Positions 24,401-35,811 of a DNA stretch of 64,000 nt are shown in pieces. A program made the translations under genes and the position numbers. The notes under the pieces are model-generated. The model did not search any database, was not told the DNA's origin, and was given only the letters and a program-made list of their open reading frames with translations. The stretch lies in NCBI GenBank assembly GCA_028622995.1, contig JAJQJQ010000002.1:5890001-5954000 (forward strand), given 5' to 3'. Within the stretch, counting starts at the first letter, position 1; each line of letters opens with the position of its first letter. The stretch comes from Panagrolaimus kolymaensis. Lineage: Eukaryota; Nematoda; Chromadorea; Rhabditida; Panagrolaimidae.

Positions 24401-24760
24401 CAAATGGAAGAGAATATCAGGAAATGATATAAATCGGCAAAAGCTTATCAAAAAAATTTCATTTTTATTTGTACCAATAAAATTTTCTTTATTCATTTTA
24501 ATAATCTCTTGTGTTATTTTTTTTTTGAATTCTGTGTCGTTTAAAAAAGCATATGTATTATAAATTCATACATTTTTTGTTTAAAAGCATTAAAATAACA
24601 AAATGCATAAAATTATGTTAAATCGAAAACATAAAAGTTGCTAAGGAACAGAAGGAGAGTTGTTATGGATTTTCACTTTTATGTTTCTATAAAATGCCAA
24701 TCCTTTACGTATTTTTTCACAAACATTATTCCAACTAAGGTTTTTTTGCCTTCAGCCAAA

Positions 24761-26459
24761 ATGGGATTAAGACATCGTGGTCCAGTGGTTTCAAACCATT
24801 TAAAATCATATACTGATTGGACGAGCGCTCATGGAGTTCCACAAATTGGTCGCTCGCGACAATATTATTGTATTGGATTTTGGGCTATTATAACTCTCAT
24901 CGCTTTGGGTTTATTAATTTGGCAATCGACTTTATTGATAATTCAATATTATCAATATGATGTTGCCGTTAACATTGAATTGAAATTTGAGCAACGTCCT
25001 TTTCCCGCTGTAACTCTTTGCAATTTAAATCCATTTCAAAAAAGTATTATTTACAAGCAAGCCAATGTTGTGAGACTTATGAACACTTATGAATATTCAA
25101 TGCAAAAGGTTGCTTGTGGTGCTGATCCTTCTTGTACGATGCCTATTAATTCCACAATGGAAGGATATCGAGCCATGTATCAATTTGATGGAATCGAAGA
25201 TACTGCAGCTTTACAAACTCGAGCCATTAGAATTTTAGCTCTTGAACTTGGAACTCATAATGTCAGTGATGCAGTAGTTACATCAGATGATTTTATTCAA
25301 GGTTGCAGTTTTAATACAGAAGATTGTGTTGCAGCGTGAGTTTTATATTAGTTTTATAAAGAATTCACAGTATGCTTTTCTTTTTTAGTGATTGGACCAC
25401 TTTTATTGATTCTCAAATGGGCCGTTGCTTTGTTTTCAATATTGAAAGTAAATACATGGCAAAGCGAGCAGGACCGATTTATGGACTTCGGATAATTTTA
25501 AAAACAAATATAAGTGAATTTATTTCAACTTCAGATATCGCTGGGATGAGAGTATTAGTTCATGATCAAAAAGAATATCCATTTCCCGATATTTTTGGTT
25601 ATAATGTTCAAACTGGAAGTGCTACTTCCATTGGTGTTACTTATGTGAGTAATAAACATTGGATTTAAAATTAACCTTAAAAACAAATTTAGACGGAAAT
25701 GAGTCGATTGGGTTCTCCGTATGGTTCTTGTACCAATGAAAAGCCAGATGGATATCTTTTTGATCGCGATTATTCCACCGAAGGTTGTCAACGAACTCGA
25801 TATCAAAGCCAAATGGTTGCGGCTTGTAATTGTTATGATCCAAATTATCCACCTCCATTAAATTCAACTGATGTTAAAGTTTGCAACGTCGAAGATAATT
25901 GTAAGTTGTAAAGGCTAAAAGCAAGGATCCCATTTAAGAATAAATTTTTAGTTGAGTGTTGGAGTGAAGAAGCAAATGTAACATCTTCGGATAATTCTTG
26001 CACTCAACCTTGTAATGAAGGAGTTTATCAAGTTACTGTATCATCAGCAAAATGGCCAAGCGGTTCCATTACAACGGTTGGAAAATGTGAAGAAGGAATG
26101 TATGGAAATAAAACATGCTTGAACGTTTTTAAAGAAAATGCTGCATTAATTGAAGTTTTTTATGAAAAATTAAACTATGAAACCATGGAAGAATCTCCAG
26201 CTTATACGGTAGAGTTTTTATAAGAAAAAATAAAATAAAAGACAAGGAGTGAAAAAATTTTCAGCTTGTAAGCTTGCTTTCTGATTTTGGAGGTCAAATT
26301 GGTTTATGGCTTGGAATGAGCGTTGTTTCAATCATTGAATTATTTGTTTTAATCTTTCAAGTGAGCTTTATTTTTAAAAATATCAAAAAATTGGGATATA
26401 ATTTTCAGTTATGCGTTACATTTGCCTCACCAAAAGCAGGCAATTCAGTCAGTTTTTAA
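24761..26459 (+). CDS. DEG/ENaC-family sodium channel subunit
   Basis: Predicted 480 aa from exons 24761-25335, 25389-25644, 25693-25900, 25952-26208, 26265-26360 and 26409-26459, all phase-consistent. The ATG follows a TTCAG acceptor by five bases. Features in order: intracellular N-terminus with the His-Gly gating motif (residues 24-25), TM1 at about 36-62, the FPAVTLCN motif just after TM1, a Cys-rich extracellular domain with several N-glycosylation sequons, then TM2 at about 438-464 beginning [10 protein letters not shown] with a G-M-S filter (usual consensus G-x-S). The C-terminal tail is short. The family forms amiloride-sensitive trimeric channels opened by protons, peptides or force; the subfamily (ASIC-, DEL- or ACD-like) is not resolved. 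Ends 120 bases from the convergent hexosaminidase gene. Confidence 0.9.
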
Positions 26460-26579
26460 CAGAAACAAAAATTTTATAAAAAATTTTTGGCTTCTTTTTT
26501 AAACATTTATATAATAAAGAAATACTTTTGAAATTAGTTTATATTGGCAAGATAAAATATATACTTTCCCTTTTTTGCT

Positions 26580-28639
26580 TTATGGAAGTAACCATTCATT
26601 ATGACAAAATGATGGCCCATTAATTGGTTGAGCTCGAAATCCGCGAGCGACCATGCGACATCGATGTTCGTGAAGACGAGGCCATGCTTCATCGGCGTTT
26701 GTTGTGGCTTTGGGATTACTCCAAAGTCGTTCAGCAACGGCTGAAGCACGAGGCCAAAGATATGCTTCAATGTTTGTTGCATCAACGTATTCACCCCACA
26801 TGGTTGCAATCCCTCCAAGAACTAAAGCTTTTTGAGCATCAGTTCCATTGAAATCATGAGGATCGCAAAAGTAATAATCTCCATTTACTCCTTAAAAATT
26901 AAATAATGAACATTATGATGTTTATTGAAGAACTGTTATTACCTCCACTCTTCCAATCATCACCGTAATGGATATAATTGAGATACCTAGAAAATATGTT
27001 TTAATATGTAAACAAATAGTTTGCATATTCGTCTAATAAAAGGTTTTTAAAACCAAAGCAAGTTGCTAAGAAACGTTAAAAGCCATTTGCCAAAGCTGAT
27101 TGAGACTTACCAACAAGATGATAGAATAGCTTTATGTCCAGCAGCTGTTACTTTGCTCAATGACTGAGCTCTCTCGGTTTTGCTACTTCCTTGCCAAATA
27201 TGAATAATTGAATTTGGTTGAGGGAGATTATTATCAAAAACTTCTTGCCAAAATAATTGGGTTCTTTCTTTTGCAATTGGAGCCAAAAGTTCTTGAAGTT
27301 TAGTAAAATAATAATCTTCTAAAGCTGTAACATTATCGGGAAACCCGTGAAGTTTCATAAATCGTCGAATTTCGGGATTTTGTCTCCTAAAATTAAATTA
27401 CACTTCGATGCACTAAAAAAGCAAAATATACCAGCAAGCTTCAGTCCAGTAGTTGACTTCATCACCACCTAAATGAATAAACTTTTCTGGAAAAACTTCT
27501 AATAATTCAGTAAAAATTTCAGCTAAAAATTTAAAATTTTCTTTTTTTGTTGGATCCAAAATATTTGAAGTAACTTTTTCTCCCTTTGGTGAACTGCATT
27601 CAGCTAAGAAACCAGGTTGACCTTTCCATGAACCTGTGTGTCCGGGTGTATCAAGTTCAGGCATAACTCGAATTCCACGAAGTCGAGCATAATGAATGAT
27701 ATTTTGAACAGTTTTAGGATCATAAATATGTCGAGGAGTAAAAGCGCCTTTAATGGAAAGTTCAGGGAATTTTGTTGAAACATATGGAAATGATTCAATA
27801 TCCACAATATGCCAATGAAGAATATTCATTTTATTTTGAGCCATTAAATCCTACAAAGGAAATAGGAATTATTATAAAAATTAGAAATGAACTAACAATT
27901 TGTCGACGGATTGTTTGAGGAGAAAGATAATGGCGACTGGTATCAATAAGGATTCCACGAACGCTAAATCGTGGAAAATCATGAATCTTGGCTGATTGAA
28001 CATAATACTGTAATGGAAATTTAATAAAATGAATAGCAAAAAAAGGTGGTTTACAGTTTCATTATCAAGGAATACAAGTTGACTGAAAGTTTCTAATCCT
28101 CTCAAAGCTCCCCAAATTTCTTTAGCTTTCAATGTTGCATTTCCATCTTTAGGAACAGTCAAATAATCTGGAAAAATATTTTTTATGCCTGAATTTCGAT
28201 CAATTCTTACATTCTTCATCCATTCCTTGTTGAGGAAATTCATTCGATTTTGGACATCCATCTTCAACGGAAACAGTTATGGTTAAACTTGTTGAATTAT
28301 CATTTGAAGCTTCATCTTCAAATGGTAGAAGCCATTTACGCACTAAAAGAAGATAAGAGACTATTGCAAAGAGAAAGGTCCTTTCAAAAAAGTAAACAAA
28401 CAATAAGTTTTTCGGGTAAATTTGAGTATATCACAATCAGCAACATTGCTATCCAGAATGATTTGAATCGGGCGGCTTCTTCGAGTTCCAATGGACCGAG
28501 AATGATTGAAATATTCAATTTCCTGCGGTAATGGCCAAATTCCTCCATCCGTTCGAAGTCCGGGTGGTGGTGCTGTCAAAAATTCTTGGGAATAACAAAG
28601 GCTTGAAAGAATTCCAAAAATAAGTAATTTTATGAGCAT
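26580..28639 (-). CDS. hex-1: Beta-N-acetylhexosaminidase, glycoside hydrolase family 20
   Basis: Predicted 547 aa (C. elegans HEX-1 is of similar size) from eight phase-consistent exons: 28402-28639, 28211-28342, 28055-28167, 27897-28007, 27432-27850, 27111-27386, 26943-26986, 26580-26890. Residues 1-18 are a signal peptide. The N-terminal GH20b domain leads to the TIM barrel: RGILIDTSRHYL, NILHWHIVD, MPELDTPGHTGSW, and HLGGDEV with the catalytic Asp-Glu pair near residues 328-329. Towards the C-terminus MWGEYVDATN and WPRASAVAERLWS are conserved. The enzyme removes terminal GlcNAc/GalNAc from glycoconjugates in the lysosome or outside the cell. The ATG lies just after a TTTTTAG acceptor. 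Confidence 0.92.
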
Positions 28640-29375
28640 TTTCAAACTAAAAACAGGATGACCTATTAAGATTTTATGGATTAATTGAATAAAACAAGAC
28701 GCGAGTATTGCAAGAGAAAAAGCAAAGACTTGAGTTATCTCTTTATACAATAAAAGCAAATGATGTTTGAACAAAAACATGTCTCACTAAAAAAACCATC
28801 CAAGTCCAAGTGTTTATTTATCATAAAAAAATTTTTGTGATGAAGACAAAGTTAGACCGTAAAATAATGAAGCCACTTTGAACAAAGGCAAAAAACAAAA
28901 GATAAAAATAAATTCCAATTTTAATGTTATCCTTAAATCGATTAAAGAAATTTTTCTCAAATATCTTCGCTTAAAAAAAATTCATTTGAGAAAAGACATA
29001 GCTAAAGGACCCATTCATTCATTCAAGGGTCAATAAAATGTGAATAAGATATTTATTGGCCAAAGAATAGAATAGAAAAAAAATTAATGTCGACCGATTA
29101 AAAAAATGAGATCGTGACACAATGTGTGCAAACACAAGCGAAAACAGCAAGTGAAAATCTTGTTGGCTCAAGCAAAAACAAAAAAAGAAAGAAAAAAATC
29201 ATTCAAAAAAATGCGTGATTCCTAAAAATAAAGATAATTTGCATGGAAGCTTGAACATTCCATAATTAGACAGCTCAAATGCTTTATTTCATTTCACTTG
29301 AATGACACACCGCTTGAAGAGAGCAGCCGAAAAGTTTCATTTTCTTATTTTTAATTGACTGAAGAAAATAAAGAA
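28640..29375. other. Divergent intergenic region, hexosaminidase and MSP-domain gene
   Basis: 736 bases between two divergent starts. A/T-rich with no recognisable gene or repeat. Confidence 0.5.
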
Positions 29376-30007
29376 ATGGCATCATCATCAACAACGCCTG
29401 AAAAAGAAACATCAACATCAAATCCAGCAACGCCATCATCATCAAAATCAATTGCATCAATCAATGGTGAAGTAGTACTCAGTGTTGATCCTGATTATTC
29501 TGATTTTCCAACAACTGGAGGTTCATCTGAACATATGTTAGTGAATTTATCATCTCAACGCCTTGCAATCAAAGTTCGATGCTCTGATAATAAATTATTT
29601 CGTGTCAATCCTGTTTTTACTTTTATTGAACCTGGACAATGTACAAGTCTTGCAATTAATCGTCTTCCTGGTAAGTTCTTTTTTTAAATTCAAAAGGTAC
29701 AGATAGTAATAGTATATGTGATCAAATGCTCTATCACTACTCTAACTTAGTGATGCTTTGTTTAATCAAGATGATATCCGATAATCATACATAGTTTTAG
29801 TTTACAAATTTACTCGTATCATTTTCAGGTCCGCCAAAATATGATAAAATTGTCCTTCATTTTATGAAAAATAGTGATAAAGATGCTCAAATCAAAGAAA
29901 TCTTCAAATCACCAAATGTAAATCCAGAAAAACTCACAATTCCGCTTAACTGCTCTAACAGCGTTGGTAAACCATCGGATGATGATAAACTTCCAGAAAA
30001 GAAATGA
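29376..30007 (+). CDS. MSP-domain protein (sperm-specific family P type)
   Basis: Predicted 157 aa from exons 29376-29670 and 29829-30007. Residues 1-35 are a Ser/Thr/Pro-rich tail; the rest is one major-sperm-protein fold: LSVDPDYSDFPTTGG, SSQRLAIKVRCSDNKLFRVNP, FIEPGQCTSLAINRLPGPP and DKIVLHFM. This matches the compact nematode SSP class rather than VAP/VPR proteins, since there is no C-terminal membrane anchor. Family members occur in sperm and are thought to support the MSP cytoskeleton. The tail after the domain is acidic/basic (DDDKLPEKK). AATAAA at 30060 is a likely polyadenylation signal. Convergent with SURF2, 140 bases apart. Confidence 0.85.
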
Positions 30008-30147
30008 ATGTAATCTTCTCGTGTCAACACATTTCTATTTGAACTAACAAAAGTAAACGAATAAATATTTTATTTATCAAACTCAACAAATTGTATTTCT
30101 CAAAAATTAATTAAAAAAATAACAATAACCTTCATAACATTTTTCTT

Positions 30148-31000
30148 TTATTTCTTTGAGACAATATTCTTTTTCTTTGCTCTGCCACTGGGTGTTTTCT
30201 TGATCTGAAAAAGAAAGAAAAGTTAAAGATCAAAATTAATTAAGGTTTTTGTGAAACACGTGAACCGAACAAAGCTTTGTAAAAACAAAACAATGTTGGT
30301 TATTCGCCACATGGTGAAACAAAAACAATAAGATATCACATACAGGTGCTGCTTTCCGTTTAATTGGTTTCTTGATAGGTTCATCCTTTGGTTCAGATTT
30401 TTTTTGCTTTGGTTCGATATCTTCGTCTGATGCGACAAGCATGGGAGCTTCTTCTTCGTCAGTTACAGCATCATGCATTTCAACATCGCCACCACCTTCA
30501 CTATCAGCTTCTGCAGCCTCATCAGCTAGCTTCTTTTCACGCACTAAAAAATGAATAACAATATGGTAAGAAGAAATGAGAAACATTACATTTTTCTAAA
30601 GCTTGAGCAAAATTCTTTCCTTTCAAATATCGTTCAATATCACCAGGACGTTTAGCAATTTTAGCATCAGATACAGTGCAAGTAACAGTTCCATCACTTA
30701 AAAATGAAAGATAAAGAAGAATGACAAATCAATAAAAATACCCATTGTCTAAGAATATTTCTTCATATTCTGCCATAAGTTTATCAAGCCCATATTTATC
30801 TGTGAATTTCTTTGTAGCTACATAAGCTTTAACATCATCAAATCTTGCAGGAATTTCATGTTTTGTGAGCGTACAACGAAGCTAAAAATAAAGCTTATAA
30901 GAGGGAGGCTTTAATTAAAGGAAGAACATACTTTTCCATTATCGATGGTTTCAAAGACATTGTTGTACTTCTTAATAATCTTCTTCAGTTTGACATCCAT
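30148..31000 (-). CDS. surf2: SURF2 (Surfeit locus 2) homologue
   Basis: Predicted 190 aa from exons 30932-31000, 30742-30881, 30590-30696, 30344-30543 and 30148-30204, all in phase. The ATG follows a TTTTCAG acceptor. The N-terminal half has the SURF2 pattern of two short repeats: KLRCTLTKHEIPARFDDV followed by a Lys-Lys-Phe turn, then TVTCTVSDAKIAKRPGDI followed by YLKGKNF. The C-terminal half is an acidic stretch (EADSEGGGDVEMHDAVTDE) followed by a Lys-rich tail resembling a bipartite nuclear signal (PIKRKAAP...GRAKKKN). In vertebrates SURF2 is a nucleolar protein linked to 5S RNP handling; the role here is inferred by family only. Divergent from KNL-2 with 441 bases between starts. Confidence 0.8.
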
Positions 31001-31441
31001 TTTTATGTAACCTGAAAATGAAAAAAAGTAAATACGAGGAAAAAAATCGCGTAAACAAAGAAGATGCAAAACCGCAAAGTAAAAGCACACAAAATTTTCT
31101 TATAACATAAAAGCCTAAAAACTTCTAATCAATACTTATTTTTACACGATATTCTATCGATATTTTAAGTAATGAATTAATAAATGTTCTAAATTCAGAT
31201 TTGTGAAACTTTGTTTATTTATTGATGAAAAAAATGAATGGATTTTACTTTCTAAAAACTTCAATCAAAAAAACGATTATCTTTGGCAAATCATGACAAA
31301 GGCGTTAATATTTTGAACCATTTTGGCGGGCAATCATTTTTTCAATATTTTTTTGTCGTCGTCAAATTTTTTGCAATCGAGTATTATAAATTTATACTGG
31401 TTATTATTAAAATTTTATGTAGCTAAACACCGAAATTCTCA
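31001..31441. promoter_or_regulatory. Shared 5' region of SURF2 and KNL-2 homologues
   Basis: 441 bases between two divergent start codons, short enough to be a bidirectional promoter. Contains the SURF2 trans-splice acceptor (TTTTCAG near 31012). No other motif is identified. Confidence 0.5.
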
Positions 31442-33768
31442 ATGTTAGTTACAAACAAAACTAAGCGACTTGTAGAATGGCGCCCAGCAGTAAGACATCT
31501 TTTTGTTGTTGTAATGAATTGCTGCGAATTATGTGAATTTTTAGATTGGAAAAAATACTATGGTTGTAATGGTTGAAGGATTTCTACAAGGTGATAATTC
31601 AAAGAAGCTCTGGCGTTCATCCGCCATCGAAACATGGGAAAATCCAAAAGTGTTAAAAACAAAAAATGATGGAATATATGTGCTGGTTGGAAGTATTAAC
31701 GTGCCTATCTGCGAAACAAAGGGTCAGTTAACTGGCTAGAAACTTATTTATATTTTTTAATGTTAGTTTTTTTAGGGTTTCCTCGATCCATCATTGATCA
31801 ATTTCGCGATGGTTTTCCTGAAAATTGGTTGGAACTACTTTCTTCCCTTCACAACAAAGTGTATGTTCATTCGTTATCCTTCTATTTTATAACAAAATTT
31901 TCAGCAAACAAAATCCACCATTGGCTTCAAATTTCAATTATGTTGATAATGATTTTGATTTTGCAGCACCACCAAGAGGAAAAGCAAAATCAATGGCCAA
32001 AGCTGTTGTACCATACAAAAGTACTCCAAACAACATTGTCAAAACTCGAAGTGGAAGGGTAGCAAAACCCAGACAAGCTATATGGGCAAATCAAGGTGCT
32101 GTTTATGATAAAGATGGAAATGTTATTGAAGTACGAAATGTGTCAACGAAAACAAGTCAATCGCTTGATGCTAACCAAGACATGCGTAAACTGTGTAATT
32201 CTTTAGAAGTGAACACTCCTGAAGCATCAAAAGTTACAGAAAGATCTCTTGTCAAACTCGCAAAGAAACCACAACCATCAAAACAAAAGAAAACTCTTGT
32301 CAACTATTCTCCATCTGATAGCGATTATGACTCAATTGATGATGAATCATTGGACGAAATTGAAATTCTTGAAGCTGGAAATACCCCCATTTTACCATCA
32401 AGAAGAGCAACCAAACATGCCAATAAAAAATTAAGAATATTTGAATCATCACCTGAAGAAGATGTCGAGAAAAAGGAAAATGAAAGAAGGAAGAGATCTC
32501 AAAAAACCACAAGCAAACCTGATGTCGCCTCGAAGATTCCTAAGAAATCTGGTATGTGTTTTTTTATTGTTTTGATAATTCTGAAATTTTTATGTTTAGG
32601 ACCGCCACCACCAGTAAGAGGACTAGCATTAAGAAAAGCTCGTGATCAACTTAAAATCCGACCTCCAAGTATTGATATCGATGAACCTCAACCTATTATT
32701 GAATATCCTGCTTCTGAAATGAGTTTTGATATGAATGAAAACAAAGAAAATGATGTTCCTAAAGTTCGACGGTGGACGGCTAAAGAAAAACAAAAATTCT
32801 TAGTATTATTTTTTTACTTCATTGCAAGCTAAACATTATTTTTTTAAGGAGCATCTCAAGCTTTATAATCCTGTTAATGATCAAGATTGGGAGCAAGTTC
32901 AAAGCAATAAAACGGATGTTCCTCGAACTATTGAAGAATTGAAAGAAAGAGCTAAAGAATTAAGATGGAAGCCAATCAACTCTACAAAAGGGAACAACGC
33001 AGGAATGGCTGATGGCTCAAAAAATATATCGACTAATCCCATTACAGCTCGCCCTGGGACTGTTGCACATCTCGTAAGGCTTTTTTTATATCGTGAAGAA
33101 TGTCACATTAATATAATGTTTTTTAGGTCCAAGCAGAACAATTCAATCAACAATATCTTAACGGACAGAATAAAAACTTTAGTTCTGCTGTGAATCATCG
33201 CAAACAGATGCTTGCTGATGTAAGCTTAGTTTTTTTGTGGTATTTTTTGTATTGTATCTTTGTTTTTATTTCAGTCTGAGGCGGCACCACTTGAGCTCAG
33301 TGAATCAGCCATTGACTTTGTTCGAACTCCTGATAATCCTAGAAGATTTCGTGCAAATGGTAATCTTTTCAATCCATCTGTAATGACAGCCAATTTTTCA
33401 ACTTCGTCCATGAATGATTCATCAACTTCAAATGCTTCAGTTTCAAGTCCATTTGTTCCTCCTATGGATAAAACATCAAGGTTGGTTTGACACTTTAATT
33501 TTTTATTCTTTTATTTTTCTTTTGCATTTTCAGACAACGACAACAACTTCATGCTTATCAAACTCTTCGAAAAACTCAGAAAGTTACAAAGAAAATTGGT
33601 CAGGATACTACTGTATTCAGCGAAGAAACCACAACAACGACAATGAGTTTTCTTGTTCCTCAACATCCTTCCCGAAGGCCTGTGTTCTCAAATGATTTGG
33701 AAGAAACCACAGAAAACGATGATTTGGAAGAGCAAGATGATGATGATGTTTTTGGTGAAACTTTCTAA
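31442..33768 (+). CDS. knl-2: KNL-2 / M18BP1 centromere-loading factor
   Basis: Predicted 639 aa from nine phase-consistent exons: 31442-31489, 31545-31722, 31776-31860, 31905-32551, 32600-32802, 32849-33073, 33127-33219, 33275-33480, 33534-33768. Residues about 10-100 form a SANTA domain (LVEWRPAIGKNTMVVMVEGF, LWRSSAIETW, YVLVGSINVP, GFPRSIIDQFRDGFPENWLEL). The middle is a long disordered Lys/Ser/Asp-rich region. A Myb/SANT motif begins near residue 377 (RRWTAKEKQKF, then DQDWEQVQSN). This SANTA-plus-SANT order is that of KNL-2, which with the Mis18 pathway licenses CENP-A nucleosome assembly; in C. elegans it acts on holocentric chromosomes. Shorter than the C. elegans protein. The acidic C-terminus ends DDDDVFGETF. 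Confidence 0.88.
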
Positions 33769-34918
33769 TCGTCATTTGATTCAAAGATTATTATTTCTTG
33801 AACAATAATAGTACATTGTGGTAATATTTTTCTTTGTTTTAAGCTTCATTTTTGTATTGTAATTTTTCTATTGACTGTTTTGAGTTTTTGTTATATTTAT
33901 TTTTTTGTGTGAATGTTTTTGATAAAAAAAATAAAATTAATAATGCTGTGATAATTTTTCTGATTACGGTGCCTTCCTTTTCTTTTCTTATTGAGTTGTT
34001 TCATGTTGTGCATTTAGTAATTCATTTTCTATTAGGTTAGAGGAAAAAAGACGGCTGCGGTTTATGTTTCTTATTCCTTTTTGCAACCACAACCATTCTT
34101 CGAGTTTTTATTGATTGATGCAAGAATTGTTATCGTTGTTTCCGTTTGACTTATAAAAATTGGACCACCCGTTAAAAAAATTCAGGAAAAGGTTATAAAA
34201 ATTATATTTTCTTTTTCTTTTTTTCTAACTAAAAAAATACATCAGCTGTTAGTTAGTACAACTTCTTCTTTTTTTTTATGTTTGCTTTCTTTCTTTCAAC
34301 ATATTTTTTTTTTTAGCGCGTTTTCAAAGTAGCACTACTTTTTTATTTTGCGTCACTCATATCGACTTTTTTTTCATTTTTGTGTTGGAATTTTTTTCTT
34401 TACCATTTTATTTTTAACTGCGTTTTTTATTATTTACAAATTTTTTTTGGACTAAATATGTTCATACTCTCCCATGAAAAAAGAAAGAAGATTTTTAGCT
34501 ATAAAACGAATTTTTGTAGTAAATGTTTTAATAATGCAATAGCGTGTCACATTGTTTCAAAATTGAAAATTTTTCTCAAACCATTAACTTTAATTTTGTT
34601 GCTTTTTCAGACCCAACTTCCTCTCGTCTTCTCCTCTTTGTTTTTTTCAATCTGTTTTTTGAAATGGTTTGTGGCTTTTTCTGCCACTTCTAAACTCAGT
34701 TCGAGCTTTTTTTTATTCGAACTGTGCTATCAGCGGACTATTTCTTTTTGTGGGTTATCAGTGGCTTCTGGAAGAAGGCGGCGAACTATTTCGAAGACAC
34801 TTTACTCGCATTTTTTTTAAGTTCGTAGGATCCTTGGAACTTACTCAAGTTCTAAGGTGATTTTAGGATTTGAGATTTAAAAAAGAACAAATCTCAAATC
34901 GACTTCATTATCATAAGC
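33769..34918. other. Intergenic T-rich region, no gene seen
   Basis: 3' flank of KNL-2 and upstream of the small gene at 34919. The strand is strongly T-rich, generating Phe/Leu/Ser open frames at 34380-34860 in two overlapping phases; these are composition artefacts. A short imperfect inverted repeat (TTTGAGATTT / AAATCTCAAA) lies at 34868-34899. Confidence 0.55.
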
Positions 34919-35377
34919 ATGAATTCCCCTGATCTTCCATTTTCAAATGATGTTGATTATAAAGGACGTTGCAATTTTTTGGTAAGCTTGCATACATATA
35001 TATATATTCTTTGCGCTTTTCTTTTAATAACACTATTCCATTTTTAAGGAAATGAAACTTGCCGCTAAAGATCAAAGAATTGCTGAACTTGAAGCCCAGC
35101 TTAAAAAGCATTTTGATTTCGTGGTTGAATTTAAAGAGCTTTACATGCAACAAGCTCGTGAATCTTCAATTTACAGCAACACTGTAACTATTGATTCTGA
35201 TGGTGAAAATTGTAAGCTACATATTATTAAAACTTTAAAAAAATAACATTATGAATTTCAGCCCCAAGCATTGACACCAATGACTATGATGATGATTGCC
35301 AAATCGTTGGTGAAGTTCGTAAACGTCCAAGTGATTCTTCAACAGCCGATGCTCAAGCTAAACGCTCTCGCAATTGA
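34919..35377 (+). CDS. Small nuclear-type coiled-coil protein, unknown
   Basis: Predicted 113 aa from exons 34919-34981, 35049-35211 and 35262-35377, phase-consistent. An N-terminal polar segment is followed by a short coiled coil (residues about 22-60, DQRIAELEAQLKKHFDFV). An acidic stretch with an embedded hydrophobic core (DYDDDCQIVGEV) resembles a SUMO-interaction motif, and the tail is basic (RKRPSDS, KRSRN), a likely nuclear signal. No family recognised. Convergent with the DMAP1 gene, 434 bases apart. Confidence 0.7.
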
Positions 35378-35811
35378 GCCTTCCTTCTCAGGGATACCAA
35401 AATTCAAAAACAAAAAAGTGTATTGTTAGCTCAAATCTAGTTTTATTTTTATCGCTTTACTTCTAAAAAATGCCCATTCGCTAATATTTAAAATTTTTCG
35501 ATTACAGTTTTTGCTTTACTCAACCAAAATTCCATCCAAATTAAAAGCCTTTAATTTTTTATATACTTACTTTCAAAAAATAAATTTTCAATTTTTAACA
35601 ATATACTTTTTCACTAAACATCTGATAACATAATAATAATTTATTTTGCTTATTACTGTAGATTTTATAAATAAGGTGTGCAACTTTTTTATTTTATCAA
35701 TCAATTTGTGATTTAGAATTAAAAGAAAAACAGTTTATTCTTTAAGAAATTATTATGAAAAAAAGGCAACAATAATTATTGATGAAAAGAAAAAAATTAA
35801 GATGAGATCTT
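35378..35811. other. Convergent 3' flanks
   Basis: 434 bases of A/T-rich sequence between two convergent genes. No coding signal. Confidence 0.5.

Noticed and set aside
34380..34860. Plus-strand open frames up to 146 codons
   Set aside because: Phe/Leu/Ser/Ile-dominated in two overlapping phases of a T-rich strand, with no start context, splice sites or similarity.
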